Counted from the stretch's first letter, positions 44,130 through 56,159 are shown. The stretch: DNA of 64,000 nucleotides from Notamacropus eugenii (GCF_028372415.1 NC_092872.1:388328853-388392852); one strand, 5' to 3'. The notes: generated by a model not told the origin, from the sequence alone. Program-made: numbers and translations.

Positions 44130-45350
44130 TTATGGCCAATATGGCTGTCTGAATGAAGGCAGATGGCCTAACTTCCACATGCCTACTATTTAAGCAGAAA
44201 CTTGAAATTTGGTCTAATTTGCATTAGACCAAATAATGATCAAGAAATCCAAAGAGAACTTACAGTAAGTGATCTTTCCACTACAGAATTATATAAAAAG
44301 TCAGTCAGAAGCTATGGGATAATAGGAAAGGGCACCTGACACCAAGAAAGCTAATACCAGCATAAACAAACAAGTCAGTAGCCTACCACCACAGCCAGAC
44401 AAGTATAGCCTGCCCAAAAAGGGGCAGTTTGCATAACAAGGAACCACAGTCAGGTTCACACAAGATTTGACAGCTTTTCGGAAAAATAAGAGGTGGTCTT
44501 GGAATACAATATCCCCCAAAGCAAAGGCTATAGGCTTACAATGAAGAATAATTTACACTTAAATGCTAAGCATAATTCTACATGAAAAACAATGGATCTT
44601 TAATCAAATTTCTTTAATGGACTTTCAAGCTTTTCTGAACAAAAGACCACATCTGAGTAGAAATTCTGAAATATAAACCCCAGTCAAGAGAAACAGAGAA
44701 AGGTAAATTAATTTCATAAAAAGTGGTATACTAAGTAGTGTTAACATTCTAATAAAGGGAGAAGAAACAAGTGTCCCTTCAGAATTTTTATGTCCTTACT
44801 GTTTTCAAAGACTATTTTTAAGAAGTTAAATAAGAAAAAGAGAGGATCTGAAGGTGGAATGATTCTAAGGATTTTTAAGCAGGGAAAGGGAGGGTTAAAA
44901 AAGAATAGTGTAGAAAAGAGGGCCAGAACTTATCATTGCTCATATTATAACTGCACAAAAGTATAGAAACATGAAGGAGAGGTTTGGGAAGCATCAGAAG
45001 AATCTCATTCTTATCTAATACTAAGGAGGGTTAACAAAGAGTTTGCTTATTTCTCATCAGAGAAATAAGAAAAGATGGGAGGGCATAACAACAGAGAAGG
45101 AACAGTCACAAACAAATGTCCTGATACTTAAAGGGATATTAAGTGGGAGAAAAGGAAAGAAAACAATGCTACCCATCAATTAAGGGAATGTTTGAACAAA
45201 TAGTGGTATATTTATGTAATTGAATATGATTATACTGCAAGAAACGAAAGACAATTACACAGAATTCTGGGTAGCATGAACTGACTCAGTGAAGTAAGGA
45301 GAACCAGAATAATTGATATTATTATAATATTATAATATATGGAACTTTCT
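44130..45350 (+). mobile_element. Deleted HAL1/L1 element (copy D)
   Basis: Starts GGCCAATATGGCTGTC, matching the 5' end of copy C. It jumps to the ORF1 C-terminal coding region (44500-44680; ATGGACTTTCAAGC, AAAAGACCACATCTGAG) and a C-like 3' UTR. It ends in an L1 ORF2/3' tail-like stretch (45170-45345: AATAGTGGTATATTTATG, GAACCAGAATAATTG). Most of the 5' UTR and ORF1 is lost. Boundaries are approximate. Confidence 0.6.
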
Positions 45351-46005
45351 TTTTAAATAAAAGACTTTAATTAATGCAATAACCAAATATGTGTTCTGAG
45401 AACTTACGAGGAAGTATGTTACTCATTTCCCATAGGTAATGGACTCAGAATGCAGGAAAAGACTTTTTCTTTTCTTTTTTGGGCAAGGTCACCATATGGA
45501 TTCATCCAATCATTGGTTATATTTATTTAAGGTCTTTTTTTCCCTTTCTTAGATTTTAATGAGGAGGTGTGAGGTAGCAAAAGTGAAAAGAGGACCACTG
45601 AAACTTTTTTAATGCACAGAAGGAAAAGAAGGAAGTTCAGATGGAAGCATCCAAAAGCAGGATAATTTTTAAAGTAATGTGGAATTTATAGTACACTACT
45701 TACTCAATTTCATATATAATCCACTTTGTTTTGCTACGTGGTAAATTCACCATAAACAACAATTAGGAAAATGTGTGTGTGTCTCTAGATGGAAATTTAT
45801 ATAATATTAGGGTGATTTAATCCTAGGGTGAACATTCTCCTTTTGCTCTGAGTATCTGTAATACTGAAAAGGAAAGCACAATTGCTGGAGCATGGAGAGT
45901 GAAAAAAAGAAAACAGGAAATTTTTTGGCAAATGAGTGGTCATGTCAGTACAAGATTCCAAGAAGAATGTTGTAAAGAAAGAAGAATTGGTTGTAATTAT
46001 ATCCA
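45350..46005. other. Unassigned intergenic sequence
   Basis: No gene or repeat clearly recognised; an (ATT)-rich tract lies at 45318-45342 just before it. Confidence 0.35.
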
Positions 46006-46009
46006 CCAT

Positions 46010-46260
46010 TTTTATAGCATTTATTACGTGTAAGGCACTGTCCTAAGCACTTCACAATTATTTTCTCAATTGATCCTCACAACTGTGGGCAAAAGGTGCT
46101 ATTATTATCCCCATTTTACAGAGGAAATAACTGAGATAAACAGAGCTGAAGTGATTCGTCCAGTGTCACATAGCTATTAAATGTCTGAGGCCAAATTAGA
46201 ACTCAGGTCTTCCTGACTCCAGGTCTAGCACTCTATCCATTGTGCCACCTAGCTGACCAT
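46010..46260 (-). repeat. MIR/THER-type SINE
   Basis: TTTTATAGCATTTATTACGTGTAAGGCACTGTCCTAAGC, CCCCATTTTACAGAGGAAATAACTGAG, CAGTGTCACATAGCTATTAAATGTCTGAGGCC, CTCTATCCATTGTGCCACCTAGCTG. Close to full length. Confidence 0.9.
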
Positions 46261-46279
46261 GTGCTCAAGATCTTACAAT

Positions 46280-46420
46280 TGTGTAATCTAGGATAAATCA
46301 TTTAAATTCTATTAATCTATTTCTCAATCTATAAAATGGGAATAACATATATAGCTCAGAGTACTGCTGATAGTGATTTTAACCTTAAAATACTATGTAA
46401 ATCCAGATTATTATTACTAT
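46280..46420 (+). repeat. MIR fragment
   Basis: GTGTAATCTAGGATAAATCATTTAAATTC, TCAATCTATAAAATGGGAATAAC. A worn sense MIR. Confidence 0.5.
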
Positions 46421-46812
46421 AATGAAATGTTTGAGTATTCTGACTAGCTGTTTAGCTCCTAGGTTTATTGTAAATATGAAATGTTACTCTATGTTCAAAG
46501 TGGGCGAAATTGATTTGAAATCTGCTAAATTACAAAACTATTGAGAAAACATATTTGAAATTCAGGGACAATAGACAGTAGATTCTAAAAGAAGAAGTGA
46601 AAATTACTACTCTTCATGGGTCACTGGTGTTAAGAAGTTTAAAATATGCATTAAAAATACAACCCAACATAAAATTACACTTTTGGAATTCACATATTCC
46701 CTTCCCATAATGCCCGAAGCAGGGACTTTGTTAAGATTGAAATTCAAGTCAGCTGACTCACAAAAATTATATTTTCTTTTTAAAAGCTACTTTGTTTATA
46801 ATAGATACACCA

Positions 46813-49292
46813 TTTATTTACAGCTTAAGAAGTTCTCTTTTCTACTATGCAAAGCCAAAATGTTTCAAAACTATCAGTTAAATTCACAATCTGACTTACC
46901 TCTCCTTTGGACAACATCATCTTTCCTGTCTTAAACAGGTAGTAAAAAGCAAACTTCATCATTTAAAAGGAAATACACAGTCCCTGCTAGAGCATGACCG
47001 TTCTGGAGTACAGCACAAGCCAATGAGCAGAGCTAACACAAGATAAAAAGAATGGACAGGAGCTTCATAAAGCAAGTATTTAAAAATCATATACACTCGT
47101 GTTAAGAAAATAAAACCCTACACGAAACTTAGACGAGCGAGGCCACAGTTTCATGGACTGAAAAGTAACAGCATAGTGAAGTCAACTTTCATCTGTCTCA
47201 GATAAAGAATTTACACCAAATGTCTTAGTTATAAAAGTGGTTGTTTACTTCAAATACTTTTGAAATGCAATGGTTTCATCAATGGAGAAGCTTACCCCAC
47301 CAGGGCAGGCCAAAACCTTCTCCACATCTTCATGAGTTGGTGCACCCCAAAAACTTAATCAGCCAACACTCTAATGATGAGCCCCTCTGAGGGAAGTTTA
47401 CCTAGTCCTTAGATGGCAGCCAGACAATCGAGCTTTGGACATCTCAAAAGACTTGCCAGCTCAGCAGTACTTAACAAAGCTTATACTCTCCTTCCATAGC
47501 CTTCAAAAATCAGGGTCACAGGCAGATCTTTAACTGAGTAATAAAATTCCGAATCTATGCCCTGATGAGGTACAGGGAAAATTTAGTGGAATCCTATGAC
47601 CCACCACAAAGTGGTAAGTATGTTATAAAGAAAGCAACGTGGTTTAAAAGGCGAAGGCATCTAGAATGATTTACTATTCTCACTTAAGATAAAATGAATA
47701 ATCTTCAAAGAAAAGCACTGTGTAGATGCAGAAAATCAGATAGTTTGTTAAGAGCCAATAAACATTAAGTGTGCCAAATTTTCTAAGTCTAAAAGAATTA
47801 CATTAGTCAATGCCTCTATTCTAACAAATTACAAAGTAACACTAAGATTTGAAAGGCTCAAATTGTGACAAAGGAATACTCCTTTCGGGTTAATCTGAAC
47901 CATGATAAACATTGGCTGAAATGAAGGGGTGGGGGCAGAAGAAATCAGCGCTAGGTGAATTTACTCATTACAATGAGTCAACAAACAAATATTTATTAGA
48001 AAGTGAAATAAACTCCTGACAATTTTATTTCTGAAAAACAGAGAATTTTTAAAAACCTAACTCAACAAAATGCTTGGTAGCAATAAATCACATGAGCAAA
48101 ACATAAAATCTTCAAATTTAAATTTATTAAGACATTCAGCTATGTCTGTCAGTCTACATCCATTACTAAAAATAAAATAATGTCACATCTCACATTAGGA
48201 ATACCAACTCTGAAAAACACTTTTTTGAGCCAAGCCTATTGTATAAATAAATGACTAGTTTCTTTTCATATCAAAATTCACATAAAAAAATTGCCAATCC
48301 CCCCACCCCAGTTCTACCGGAAGCCATGATGAATGTAAAAATTTAAATATGACACAACCTTGTCAAAGAAAAGGTGCAAAGTCTATCAACAGCTTTAAAA
48401 GTGGCATTTGCGGCATTTGATCATACAATTAATTATGTACTCATTCCCAAAGTGCAAATATTGCCAGAATTTAACACTGTTTTGATTTCAGTTGCAAGAA
48501 TTAAACATTACACAGGATTGAAAAGTACACCTAGGGCCTTTATCTGTTCCCTAAAGCTCATCCCACTTTGAGCCCCTGAACTATGGAGGACTCCAAAGTG
48601 TTCATTAGTGCTTTAGTTTACTTCACACAGGCAACACAGTATACAGTATATTAACAAAAGTTTCATATACATCAAAATATTAATGACTCCATCATAAAGT
48701 TCAAGAGTCACAGATTACATGAATGCAAATCGCAATGCCCTCATGCCCACCCCGCTTCCACAAATGCCTAAAGCACATATGATGTATTCGCGTGCTTCAG
48801 TTTTTTCAAAACAATCAACTCTTTTTTACATCTTTGATTTTGCTTCAGTGCTATACAAAATTCAATAATCACCTGACTGAGTTCCATTTGAGAAAAAAAA
48901 GGGGACAGTAGAAGGGCAAATAACTCTCTGATACTCTGGGAAAAGACTGATTTTCCCCATATAAAGTAAAATGTCCATTCAGTTTCTTCCCATGCCTTCT
49001 TTATGATTTTATTTTCCTTTCCTTAGCCCTCAGAAAATACTCAAATTTCTATCTGATTTATCCTCTCAATTCAGTGGCAGTTTCTCAAGTTGAGATTGAC
49101 TTTCCTTGGCAAACTTTTACAAAATATCAGCATGGGACATAGATATATATATTTTTTGATTATTATAAGATTGCCAAAACTCTCTCTCGATGCCTAGGGT
49201 TTGTAAAAGCCGACGGTCTCTACTGAGAAAAGATTATCTTGGATCCCTGGAATGTCTCTCTTTGCTGTATACCCATCACATGTTCCTAAAAT
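46813..49292 (-). other. RNF145: RNF145 3' UTR (3' limit inferred)
   Basis: About 2.4 kb follow the RNF145 stop codon and contain none of the SINE, L1 or L2 sequence that fills the rest of the window, as expected for a constrained 3' UTR. Minus-strand AATAAA hexamers occur at several places. The most distal one before repeat DNA resumes is at 46813-46818 (TTTATT on the plus strand), with others near 47988, 48023, 48126 and 49003. The true cleavage site, or sites, cannot be read from sequence alone. A minus-strand GCACTTT (48449-48455) matches a miR-17-family seed site. Confidence 0.5.
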
Positions 49293-49730
49293 CTAGACAT
49301 GACTTCCGTCTTGAATTAAATCTTCCTCTAAAACTCCAGGTTGTTCTTCTGTCTTCAGATCTTCTTGGCTGACCACAATAGAGCACATCTCAATATGGGG
49401 GTTTGAAAGATGTGCCTGGGTTTCAAAAGTCCCCTCCTGGTGACCTATCACTCTGGTCACTTGTTCATTACTGTCTCTGGGGTCTTCTTTCAAACTGGCC
49501 CCTGCAGGGTGCTCTTGAGCTGAGGGGTCAGTTCCCTCTTGAACCACAATATTTTGCTCTGTTCCAGGGTTTGGTGGTGGAGCTGGTTCTGGTCCTAATC
49601 CTGGAGGATGGGAGGAATTTTTAAGGTGGCAGTGGCACAGAGGGCAAGTCTCTTGTACATACAACCATTTCTTAAGGCAACCTGCATGGAAGAAATGGCT
49701 GCATGGCGTTATCACAGCAGATTTCATGTC
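49293..49730 (-). CDS. RNF145: RNF145 terminal coding exon (RING-H2 second half and C-terminal tail)
   Basis: Last coding exon of RING finger protein 145, a multi-pass ER-membrane E3 ubiquitin ligase known in mammals to act in sterol control (HMGCR degradation; SCAP/SREBP). The exon opens after a minus-strand acceptor (CACATAG then GAC ATG AAA) and runs to a stop at 49293. It supplies the later zinc ligands of the RING. Joined to the preceding exon the spacing is C-x2-C-x11-C-x-H-x2-H-x2-C-x10-C-x2-C, a full RING-H2 (C3H2C3). The W of KKWLYVQE is in the usual E2-contact position. About 105 residues follow the last cysteine: first proline-rich, then acidic (EDLKTEEQ, LEEDLIQDG). I recognised the gene from near-identity around CPLCHCHLKN. 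The tail looks longer and more divergent than the human one as I remember it. Phase 0 at the 5' boundary. Confidence 0.95.
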   Translation of the reverse strand, partial: DMKSAVITPCSHFFHAGCLKKWLYVQETCPLCHCHLKNSSHPPGLGPEPAPPPNPGTEQNIVVQEGTDPSAQEHPAGASLKEDPRDSNEQVTRVIGHQEGTFETQAHLSNPHIEMCSIVVSQEDLKTEEQPGVLEEDLIQDGSHV

Positions 49731-51798
49731 CTATGTGAGAAGGAAAGGAGACATTAGATAACTGTTCAAAATTTATATGTCTTTGGTGCTACTTCAAAGT
49801 ATCTTTGATTCCAAAATTTCCCTTCCCACATCATTAAAATGAATTAGAATGTGGAGTAATCAGGACGTGGGATAGAATACTTCTTATGTAAGTAATCTTT
49901 TCACCACCAGAGGGCCCCTCATACCAATAAAAGAGCTGTATAGAGTAATTTTAAATGTATACAGAAACAAAAAGAAATGGAATTACAATGTCTTTTAAAA
50001 CTTTCTAAAATGAATTCTGTCTTAGCCTACAACTGAATGGCTAACTAATTTCAGCACTATTATGTCAATGAAATTATAATTTTTAAAAATCAGAAATATC
50101 TGCATACCTCCATTACAGTACTGAAAATAGACTTAAAATAATGGATTTTTTTCCAAGGGGCTAAAATCATTTATAAGGAATTTGCTTATAACTACAACCA
50201 TAACAACAGAATATTGGGAGAAAAAGTGATGGATTTGTTGGATTTCATGAGGACCACAGTAGGCCATGGAATAGTTTTCAAGGCTCTGTCTACACACAAA
50301 GCCATTCACTCTGGATATTAATTCTTTTGGAAGAATGAGTTGAAGGTATGAAACGAAAACCTGTAACAATCTATGCTGTTGAATAGTTCCCAAATTTTTT
50401 TTTGTTATTGTTAATAGAAATATAATAAATATTTTTTAAAAGCGCCAGAACTAGTCCAATCGATCCTCTATACCAAGAGCTGGTAACACCTGGAGTAACT
50501 TGAAAGCTGAAAGTCATACAAAAAAAGCAGCAAATAGGAAGCTTAAGCAGTAGCTTATCCACTTTCTGTGTTATCAGCAGTTGATTTGAGTCTCTCAACA
50601 TTAAAATGACAAGCAAGAAAAGGGGAAACCTAAACCATTCTAATGGAATGTCAAGAATGTCTACAGAGGGCTACTACTGAATCTTTTTCCTAAATATGTG
50701 CAGAAAGGAATAATATTTGGTGCATGATACTGCACTTATTTCTAGTAACTAAGAAAGTTAAAAGTAGTACTTAAATCAAAATCTCTGATATGTAACTTTT
50801 TGTACATTTTCTACCACCTTCTCCCCCAACCATAACTACTAACAATTTGAAAAATACAATTTTAGAAACATATCCAAGTTGTAGGAAGCATGATGTTTCC
50901 ATTTATTATAAGAAAAAACTGAATAAAGGCCAATGCACTTCGATTATATTTTAAAACAACTCTGGAGAAAAAAAGCATATGCCATGCATGCCTGTTTCCA
51001 CCTCCTCCCCTTTATACTATTAGCAGCTTAGAAAGAGCAATATAATTTGAAATATAACCCATTCTCAAATGGTAACCTCAACTACTCTCCCTGGTGCAAT
51101 GTTGTGTATATAAGGTACTCTGTTGTATGCATGATTAAGTTGAGTCTGTTTTCCATGGCAAAGCTGATTTCAACATTAACTTTAATTTATCTACAGCAGG
51201 AGCCAGCAACTTACAGCACAAAATGCCAAAGATGGCAGACAAGCCTATTTTCACTGGCATGCAAAGTGACTGCTAGCATCATGCGCTTCCCTGAAGGGAG
51301 AAAAGTTAGGAGGGAAAAAATTTGTGAGGGTCACCAACTACCCACTAGAAGTATCAGAAGTTGGCATGTTCTCACCAACATCCCTCCTGTGAAATTACAT
51401 ATTTCCTCAGCCCCCAGCACACCAGAAGGAAAGGGGGGTCAGAACCTTGGCAAATACCATTTTTCCAAAGTTCCCAATCCCTGATCTATAGTATATGCAC
51501 TCATGAGTGAATATAATATACATCTGACCTGTTTTTCCTTCATTTGTGGGTGCACAATAAGTATTGAAAACAATAACAACAACGTATTAGTATCACAGTG
51601 GCCAAATGTTAAACTTAAATATCTTTAAAAAGACAAAGTATTTCCTAAAAGTTGTTTAAGGTGCTTAGAGTCATTTAGTTGCTTAGGAGATATTCATTTC
51701 TTCTTGGGAATTTAAATTAAATGGATTTTAATAAAAACCCCAAGAGTAACTATACCACATTTCCCCAACCACTTAGATTTTTATATTGTGCTGGGTAC
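49731..51798 (-). other. RNF145 intron between the last two coding exons
   Basis: The intron begins GTACCC and ends CACATAG on the minus strand. It is mostly unassigned AT-rich sequence. The one well-defined repeat is the hAT-type element at 51197-51483. I see no additional exon. Confidence 0.8.
51197..51483 (+). mobile_element. hAT-type short element in RNF145 intron
   Basis: 287 bp with ends CAGGAGCCAGCAACTTAC and CCCAATCCCTG (complement CAGGGATTGGGAACTTTG), imperfect hAT-like inverted repeats. It is flanked by an 8-bp duplication ATCTACAG (51189-51196) and ATCTATAG (51484-51491), 7 of 8 matching. There is no transposase. Confidence 0.72.
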
Positions 51799-52155
51799 CT
51801 GATAACAGATGGCACAAATATCATTGTGTTTCTCTAGTTGCTCTTTTGTAGCAATGGGCAGTGATTTTATTTTATTCACAGCATCCCTGCGGAGAAGAAA
51901 GCTCTTCCAACCCAGCTGGGCCCGAAGCCACACATTGTAGTAGGAATGAATAAAGATGATCATGGAGCCCATCACAGTCCATTCTCCAAAGATGGTCTCT
52001 GAAACACCATATGCTACAACGCAGAGTGCCACAAGAAATTCCAGCAGACGATAAGTGCCATTCACATAGTAGATGACATCATCCATGTTATCCACTGGCT
52101 CTTTTCTGAATTCTTCAACCATAAATAAGACATAAATAAAAAGTGTACCCAGAAC
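51799..52155 (-). CDS. RNF145: RNF145 penultimate coding exon (last membrane segments, start of RING)
   Basis: This exon is 357 nt (119 codons), phase 0 at both ends. The acceptor is CTTTCAG before GTT CTG GGT and the donor is CAG|GTACCC, both read on the minus strand. It encodes VLGTLFIYVLFMVEEF, a loop with KEPVDNMDDVIYYVNGTYR containing an N-x-T site, two hydrophobic segments (around LLEFLVALCVVAYG and WTVMGSMIIFIHSYY), and the cytosolic linker SFLLRRDAVNKIKSLPIATK. It ends at CAICYQ with the first two RING cysteines, so the intron cuts the RING between its first and second zinc-ligand pairs. Near-identity to mammalian RNF145 shows strong constraint. No stop or frameshift is seen. It belongs with the exons at 49293-49730 and 56012-56159. 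Confidence 0.95.
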
Positions 52156-52569
52156 CTGAAAGCACAAAGTATAAATGCTGAAAAATTTTGTTCGCTGAAT
52201 ACAAAGAAGAAGCAGCAACAATCTTTCTTATTGTTTGTAGGTTGCCACATTTCGTCTTCTGACAAGAAATGCTACATTGCTTAAAATGAGTGCTGCTCTT
52301 GATGTTAAATTATGTGTTAATAAAATTATACATGGAAAAATAAATGCGTAGCTTACTAATATCTAAAACATAATAGTGTAAAATTTGGTTTTTTGCCAAA
52401 TACAAAGATTTTGGATAGTTAGGAGAATAGTAAGATAACAGAAAAAATGGCAGGCAAAAATTCAAACAAAGGCAATTTTCCACAAACCTTCAAAAAAAGA
52501 AAAAAAATTCCAAATTCTTTGAAGGATGTCTTTTCAACTAATTTTAGTTTTGAGTGAGATGGGGATTGT

Positions 52570-53130
52570 ACCAATTAATCAACCAACTAATATTTATTGA
52601 GTTAGTCTAACATGTGTTTAGTATAGTAAAGAACACAGTTACAGAAAAAGGTATAAAGGGCCTACTACCAAAAAAGCTTACTAAGCCACAGTTTGCATGC
52701 CAAGAAAACCAGTAACACTATTAGACAACATAATGAATCATTAAAGTGCCACATTTTGCCAGAAAAATCTTGAGTATTCTGAGATGAAGATCAAGGAAGG
52801 TTGAACCATGGGCTTATGAAAGTAGTGAAAGCCACAAGTATGGATGAACCCTTTAAAGAAGAGTATACAGAGAGATTACTGTACAAGGACTGAACCTCAG
52901 AGAACACACATGGAGTAAGAATAACAATGAATCCAGTGAAGAAGACTGAGAAGTAATGTTCACCGGGTTGAGAGAAAAACCAGGTAAACAGTATGTACAG
53001 AAGCCCAGGGAGAAAAGAATATCAACAGGTAAAACAGAATGAGATGAAATAAAAGAACATTTGATGCTACAAGAAAATAGTCACTAGTGGCAATCTTTGA
53101 GACAGGTGTTTCAGTGGAAAATTAGGGATG
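52570..53130 (-). mobile_element. Degraded L2
   Basis: CCAACTAATATTTATTGAGTTAG at the left; GAACCTCAGAGAACACACATGG and AGAAAAGAATATCAACAGGT parallel the antisense L2 ORF2 order seen at 24900-25060 and 58700. Confidence 0.5.
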
Positions 53131-53169
53131 TAAAATATTGCACATATTTATCAATTTATCAATTTTTAA

Positions 53170-53540
53170 GGTTAATTTGCTGTCTTAGAATGATGAATCA
53201 ATCTAACAATTTTAGAAGGCAATTTGGAATTCTACAAGAAAAGCTACAAAGTTACTTATACTTTCTAATACAATAAGATACTTTTAAAAAGTAAAGATCT
53301 GTCTTTTAAAAACATTCAAAGCAAAAAGTCAGACACTACTTGTCCAGTTACTGGAGAATAGTTAAATAAATTATGAAATTTTAATACTTGAGAATATTAT
53401 TGTGCCATAAAGAATGACAGGTAAAAACCGAAAGTAATAAGGGAAGACTGGTATAAAGTGATGTGGTTGAGAAGGTAAATGTAAAAGAATAATACAACAT
53501 AACGATTACAGTCACATAAATGAAGATAACATTAAACAGG
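53170..53540 (+). mobile_element. Degraded L1 3' fragment
   Basis: TTTTAGAAGGCAATTTGGAATTCTAC, AGAATAGTTAAATAAATTATGAAATTTTAATACTTGAGAATATTATTGTGCCATAAAGAATGACAGG: sense ORF2 C-terminal region. Confidence 0.55.
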
Positions 53541-53549
53541 AATAATACC

Positions 53550-55965
53550 TTGGCCAAATACAATGGATAATGCTGGTACTAACTTAAAGGACAGACCTTT
53601 CCCATTCCTCACAACAAACAGTAAATTACAAAACAATACTTGCTATATCTACCATCATTGTCTTATGCTTCCTTTCTTAACTGTTTTCAGGCAATACAGT
53701 GTGTTAGTGGTTTGTGTGTCCTATGTCAAAACAAAATTTAACGTAAAAGATTATAAGCACTTTTGGAAGGAGTAGGTGGTAATGAAAATAAAAAAGATGG
53801 GAAAAAACCATTTGTCTGAACTATTTAACAGTGAAAGACATTTGGAAATACATTTCATGTACATAAATATTATAGTGTACTAGAAACTGTCTTTTAGTAA
53901 ATATGGATCTCTGTGCCATAATGAGGCTACTAAATAAATACGGTATAACAACTACTAAACTATAATCTCAGAAGCTTAAAAGGTAGTGTTTTTCAATAAA
54001 AATTGCTTATTAATAAACTTTATTACATCAAGTAATTAATACACAAAAATGCAAATAGTTGACTGTTACTATCCAGTTTTTTAAAAAAAACTATGGCAAA
54101 TTCAAGAGCTGACATTTTATTATAAAAGGCAACAGTAAGAGTTCTCAAGATTTTGATAGGCTGATTTGGTCCTCTGTATAAATCATTCATTTTAGACTGA
54201 CTAAAACATGAACAATCATGAAAATTCTTCCAAGCAAAAAACAATAAAATGATAAATTGTTAAAATGGTAACATTATGTGGCGATCTGGGACATAAACTA
54301 TCAGGTAAAAACATTATGGTAAGCATCTACTCATGAAAAACAGCTGTTGGAGCTTCTGAAAAGGTTCAAAGAACAATTTGGTTGATGTAAAGCGTATGCA
54401 AAGGAAGAAAATCTTAGAAGGGCAGTAAATCTTAAGCCTGCAGCAATATAAACTGTCAACCAAAAAAAATACATCACAAGTCCATAAAATGTGCATTGCA
54501 ATTGGATTTATTACAAGAGAAATGAACATGCATGTGGAACTTCAGAGGCAAGGAGTTCCAAATCGAAGCTTGCATATTTGTAACATTGCAACAAAGGGAG
54601 GAAGGACAGAAATTTCCTCCTAAATGGAAGTGGCAAAGGAGGAGGAAAAGGGCAGTAGGGGTAAGGAAACGACTAATCTCCCCCTGAAAGGGAAGAGAAA
54701 GGAGATGGCAAAAGCAATATTCTTTATCCATGGGAACTGCTAGACCATGAAGTTAGAATGGTCTACTTATCTACAATGGTCCCAGCTACACAAGCAGTTT
54801 TTCAGTCTAGTGTAGACTGACTAGTGCCTGTCTTGACTCCCAAAGATGCAAACAACATATTAGGTCAGCTCAGGGGGACGTCAACTTCGACATGTTCAGG
54901 GCCTCCTTAATACTCTGGGTCCATGTTTCTGGAAAATATGGCAACTGAAGAAGACAAGTTTAGGGGGCTCCTTACCAAAACAAACCTTTCTACAAGCAGT
55001 TTTTGGACTTTTTTTTTTTTAAGTAACCTAGGTCATTCCTAACTACTTAAAATGCAAATTCTTATCACCTTCTCTTCTATTATTATAGATTATATGTTGA
55101 GAAGGGGAAGACAGAAAGAGGAAGGAAAACAAACTGTTAGAACATTCAAAATAAAAGGGTTTATATTTTTTTTCAAAGTCACTAATGTTACTCTATCTTC
55201 TTAACAAAGATATGGAAAATCTTAGAAGTGAAATGAGAGATGAAGGCTATCTCATCTTAGCCGCTCCATGATATTTGTGATTCCCATATATATGAGTCTG
55301 ATCTCTGTTTCCTAGTTCTTGATGATAGCTAGAAATTCTGAATATTTGCTTTAGGATACCTGGCTACTGCTCCCTGTACCCTAAGTGTAACCTAGAAATA
55401 GAGGTCAATAATCATTGATCAGCTACTAGTAGTGGATGGATGTCACCATACTGGCAGAAGGAAAGTAGAAGCTCCCAAGAGGGTTCAGGGAAGCTCCTGG
55501 CATTTAGGTGTTCAAACTGAGCTTGAAAAATGTCTTAAAAGGCTATGTTTAACATATACTGATATATTATTAGCCTAGAAGCAGAATGCTTAAAAATTAA
55601 CAATGTTTCTAATTACAAATGTCTTTTTGCAATGTCATATTTGTTGCTAAAATCCTGAAAAAAAAAACAAATTAAAAATCACTGAAAACACTGATTTTTT
55701 CAAGGGTTTTTCTTTCTCTGTTTTACATGGAAGCTCTGTATCATGCCATTTAGAAAAACAGAAATGGAAATACAGGGGGAAAGAAAGGGGAAGAGGAGAC
55801 CTACTTAAGAAGAATACAATGGCAGTAGAATCAGAACACTAGCATCAAATATTCCAGCTGTTGTAATTAAAATGACTAAAATGCAAAAGAATGGTAACTT
55901 ACATGATAACTAAACCATCTACAATAAGTAACCTAAAGGAAATTCATTCCTTTACTTCAAAAGAG
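53550..55965. other. Intronic sequence without recognised features
   Basis: Open frames at 54023-54731 are short and match nothing known to me. No repeat family was assigned. Confidence 0.4.
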
Positions 55966-56011
55966 AAAAAAATCAAGTAAAATGTTCAGTTGATCTATTT
56001 TTTGAGCTTAC

Positions 56012-56159
56012 CTGAAGAGAAGTGAGGATGCTGCTGGAAATAATGATAAGAAGCCAAAAATCCATGTGGAAAAACTGGCATATCATGTAAGCCATGTAAG
56101 CAGGGAACACTAGTAAAAATAAACAAAGGCTGACAGCACGGAAGTGTTTCCATAAGCTC
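56012..56159 (-). CDS. RNF145: RNF145 internal coding exon (two membrane segments)
   Basis: This exon is 148 nt. On the minus strand the acceptor is CTGTAG then GAGCTTATGG, and the donor is CTTCAG|GTAAGC. The first base completes an Arg or Lys codon begun in the exon upstream, so the 5' boundary is phase 2; the remaining 49 codons end in phase 0, which fits the next exon. The peptide starts SLWKHFRAVSLCLFLLVFPA and continues into a second hydrophobic stretch (FWLLIIISSSILTSLQ), giving two transmembrane helices of the ER-embedded half. Similarity to mammalian RNF145 is essentially complete. The upstream exon, which should end in a ...LGASRD-like segment, was not found up to 64000, so the upstream intron exceeds 7.8 kb. 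Confidence 0.94.

Larger units (their letters stand above)
52156..56011 (-). other. RNF145 intron with degraded L2 and L1
   Basis: The intron starts GTAAGC at the 56012 exon and ends CTTTCAG at the 52155 exon (minus strand). It contains a worn L2(-) at about 52570-53130 and a worn L1(+) 3' fragment at about 53170-53540. The stretch 53550-56000 shows no repeat or exon that I recognise. Confidence 0.75.

Noticed and set aside
1..46800. EBF1 coding exons, expected from human gene order near RNF145
   Set aside because: None recognised; EBF1 would lie to the left of the window if order is conserved.
49403..49624. Plus-strand frame over RNF145 last exon
   Set aside because: Shadow of the conserved minus-strand coding exon.
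51047..51484. 145-codon plus-strand frame
   Set aside because: Runs through intron and the hAT element; no homology, and the end coincides with repeat sequence.
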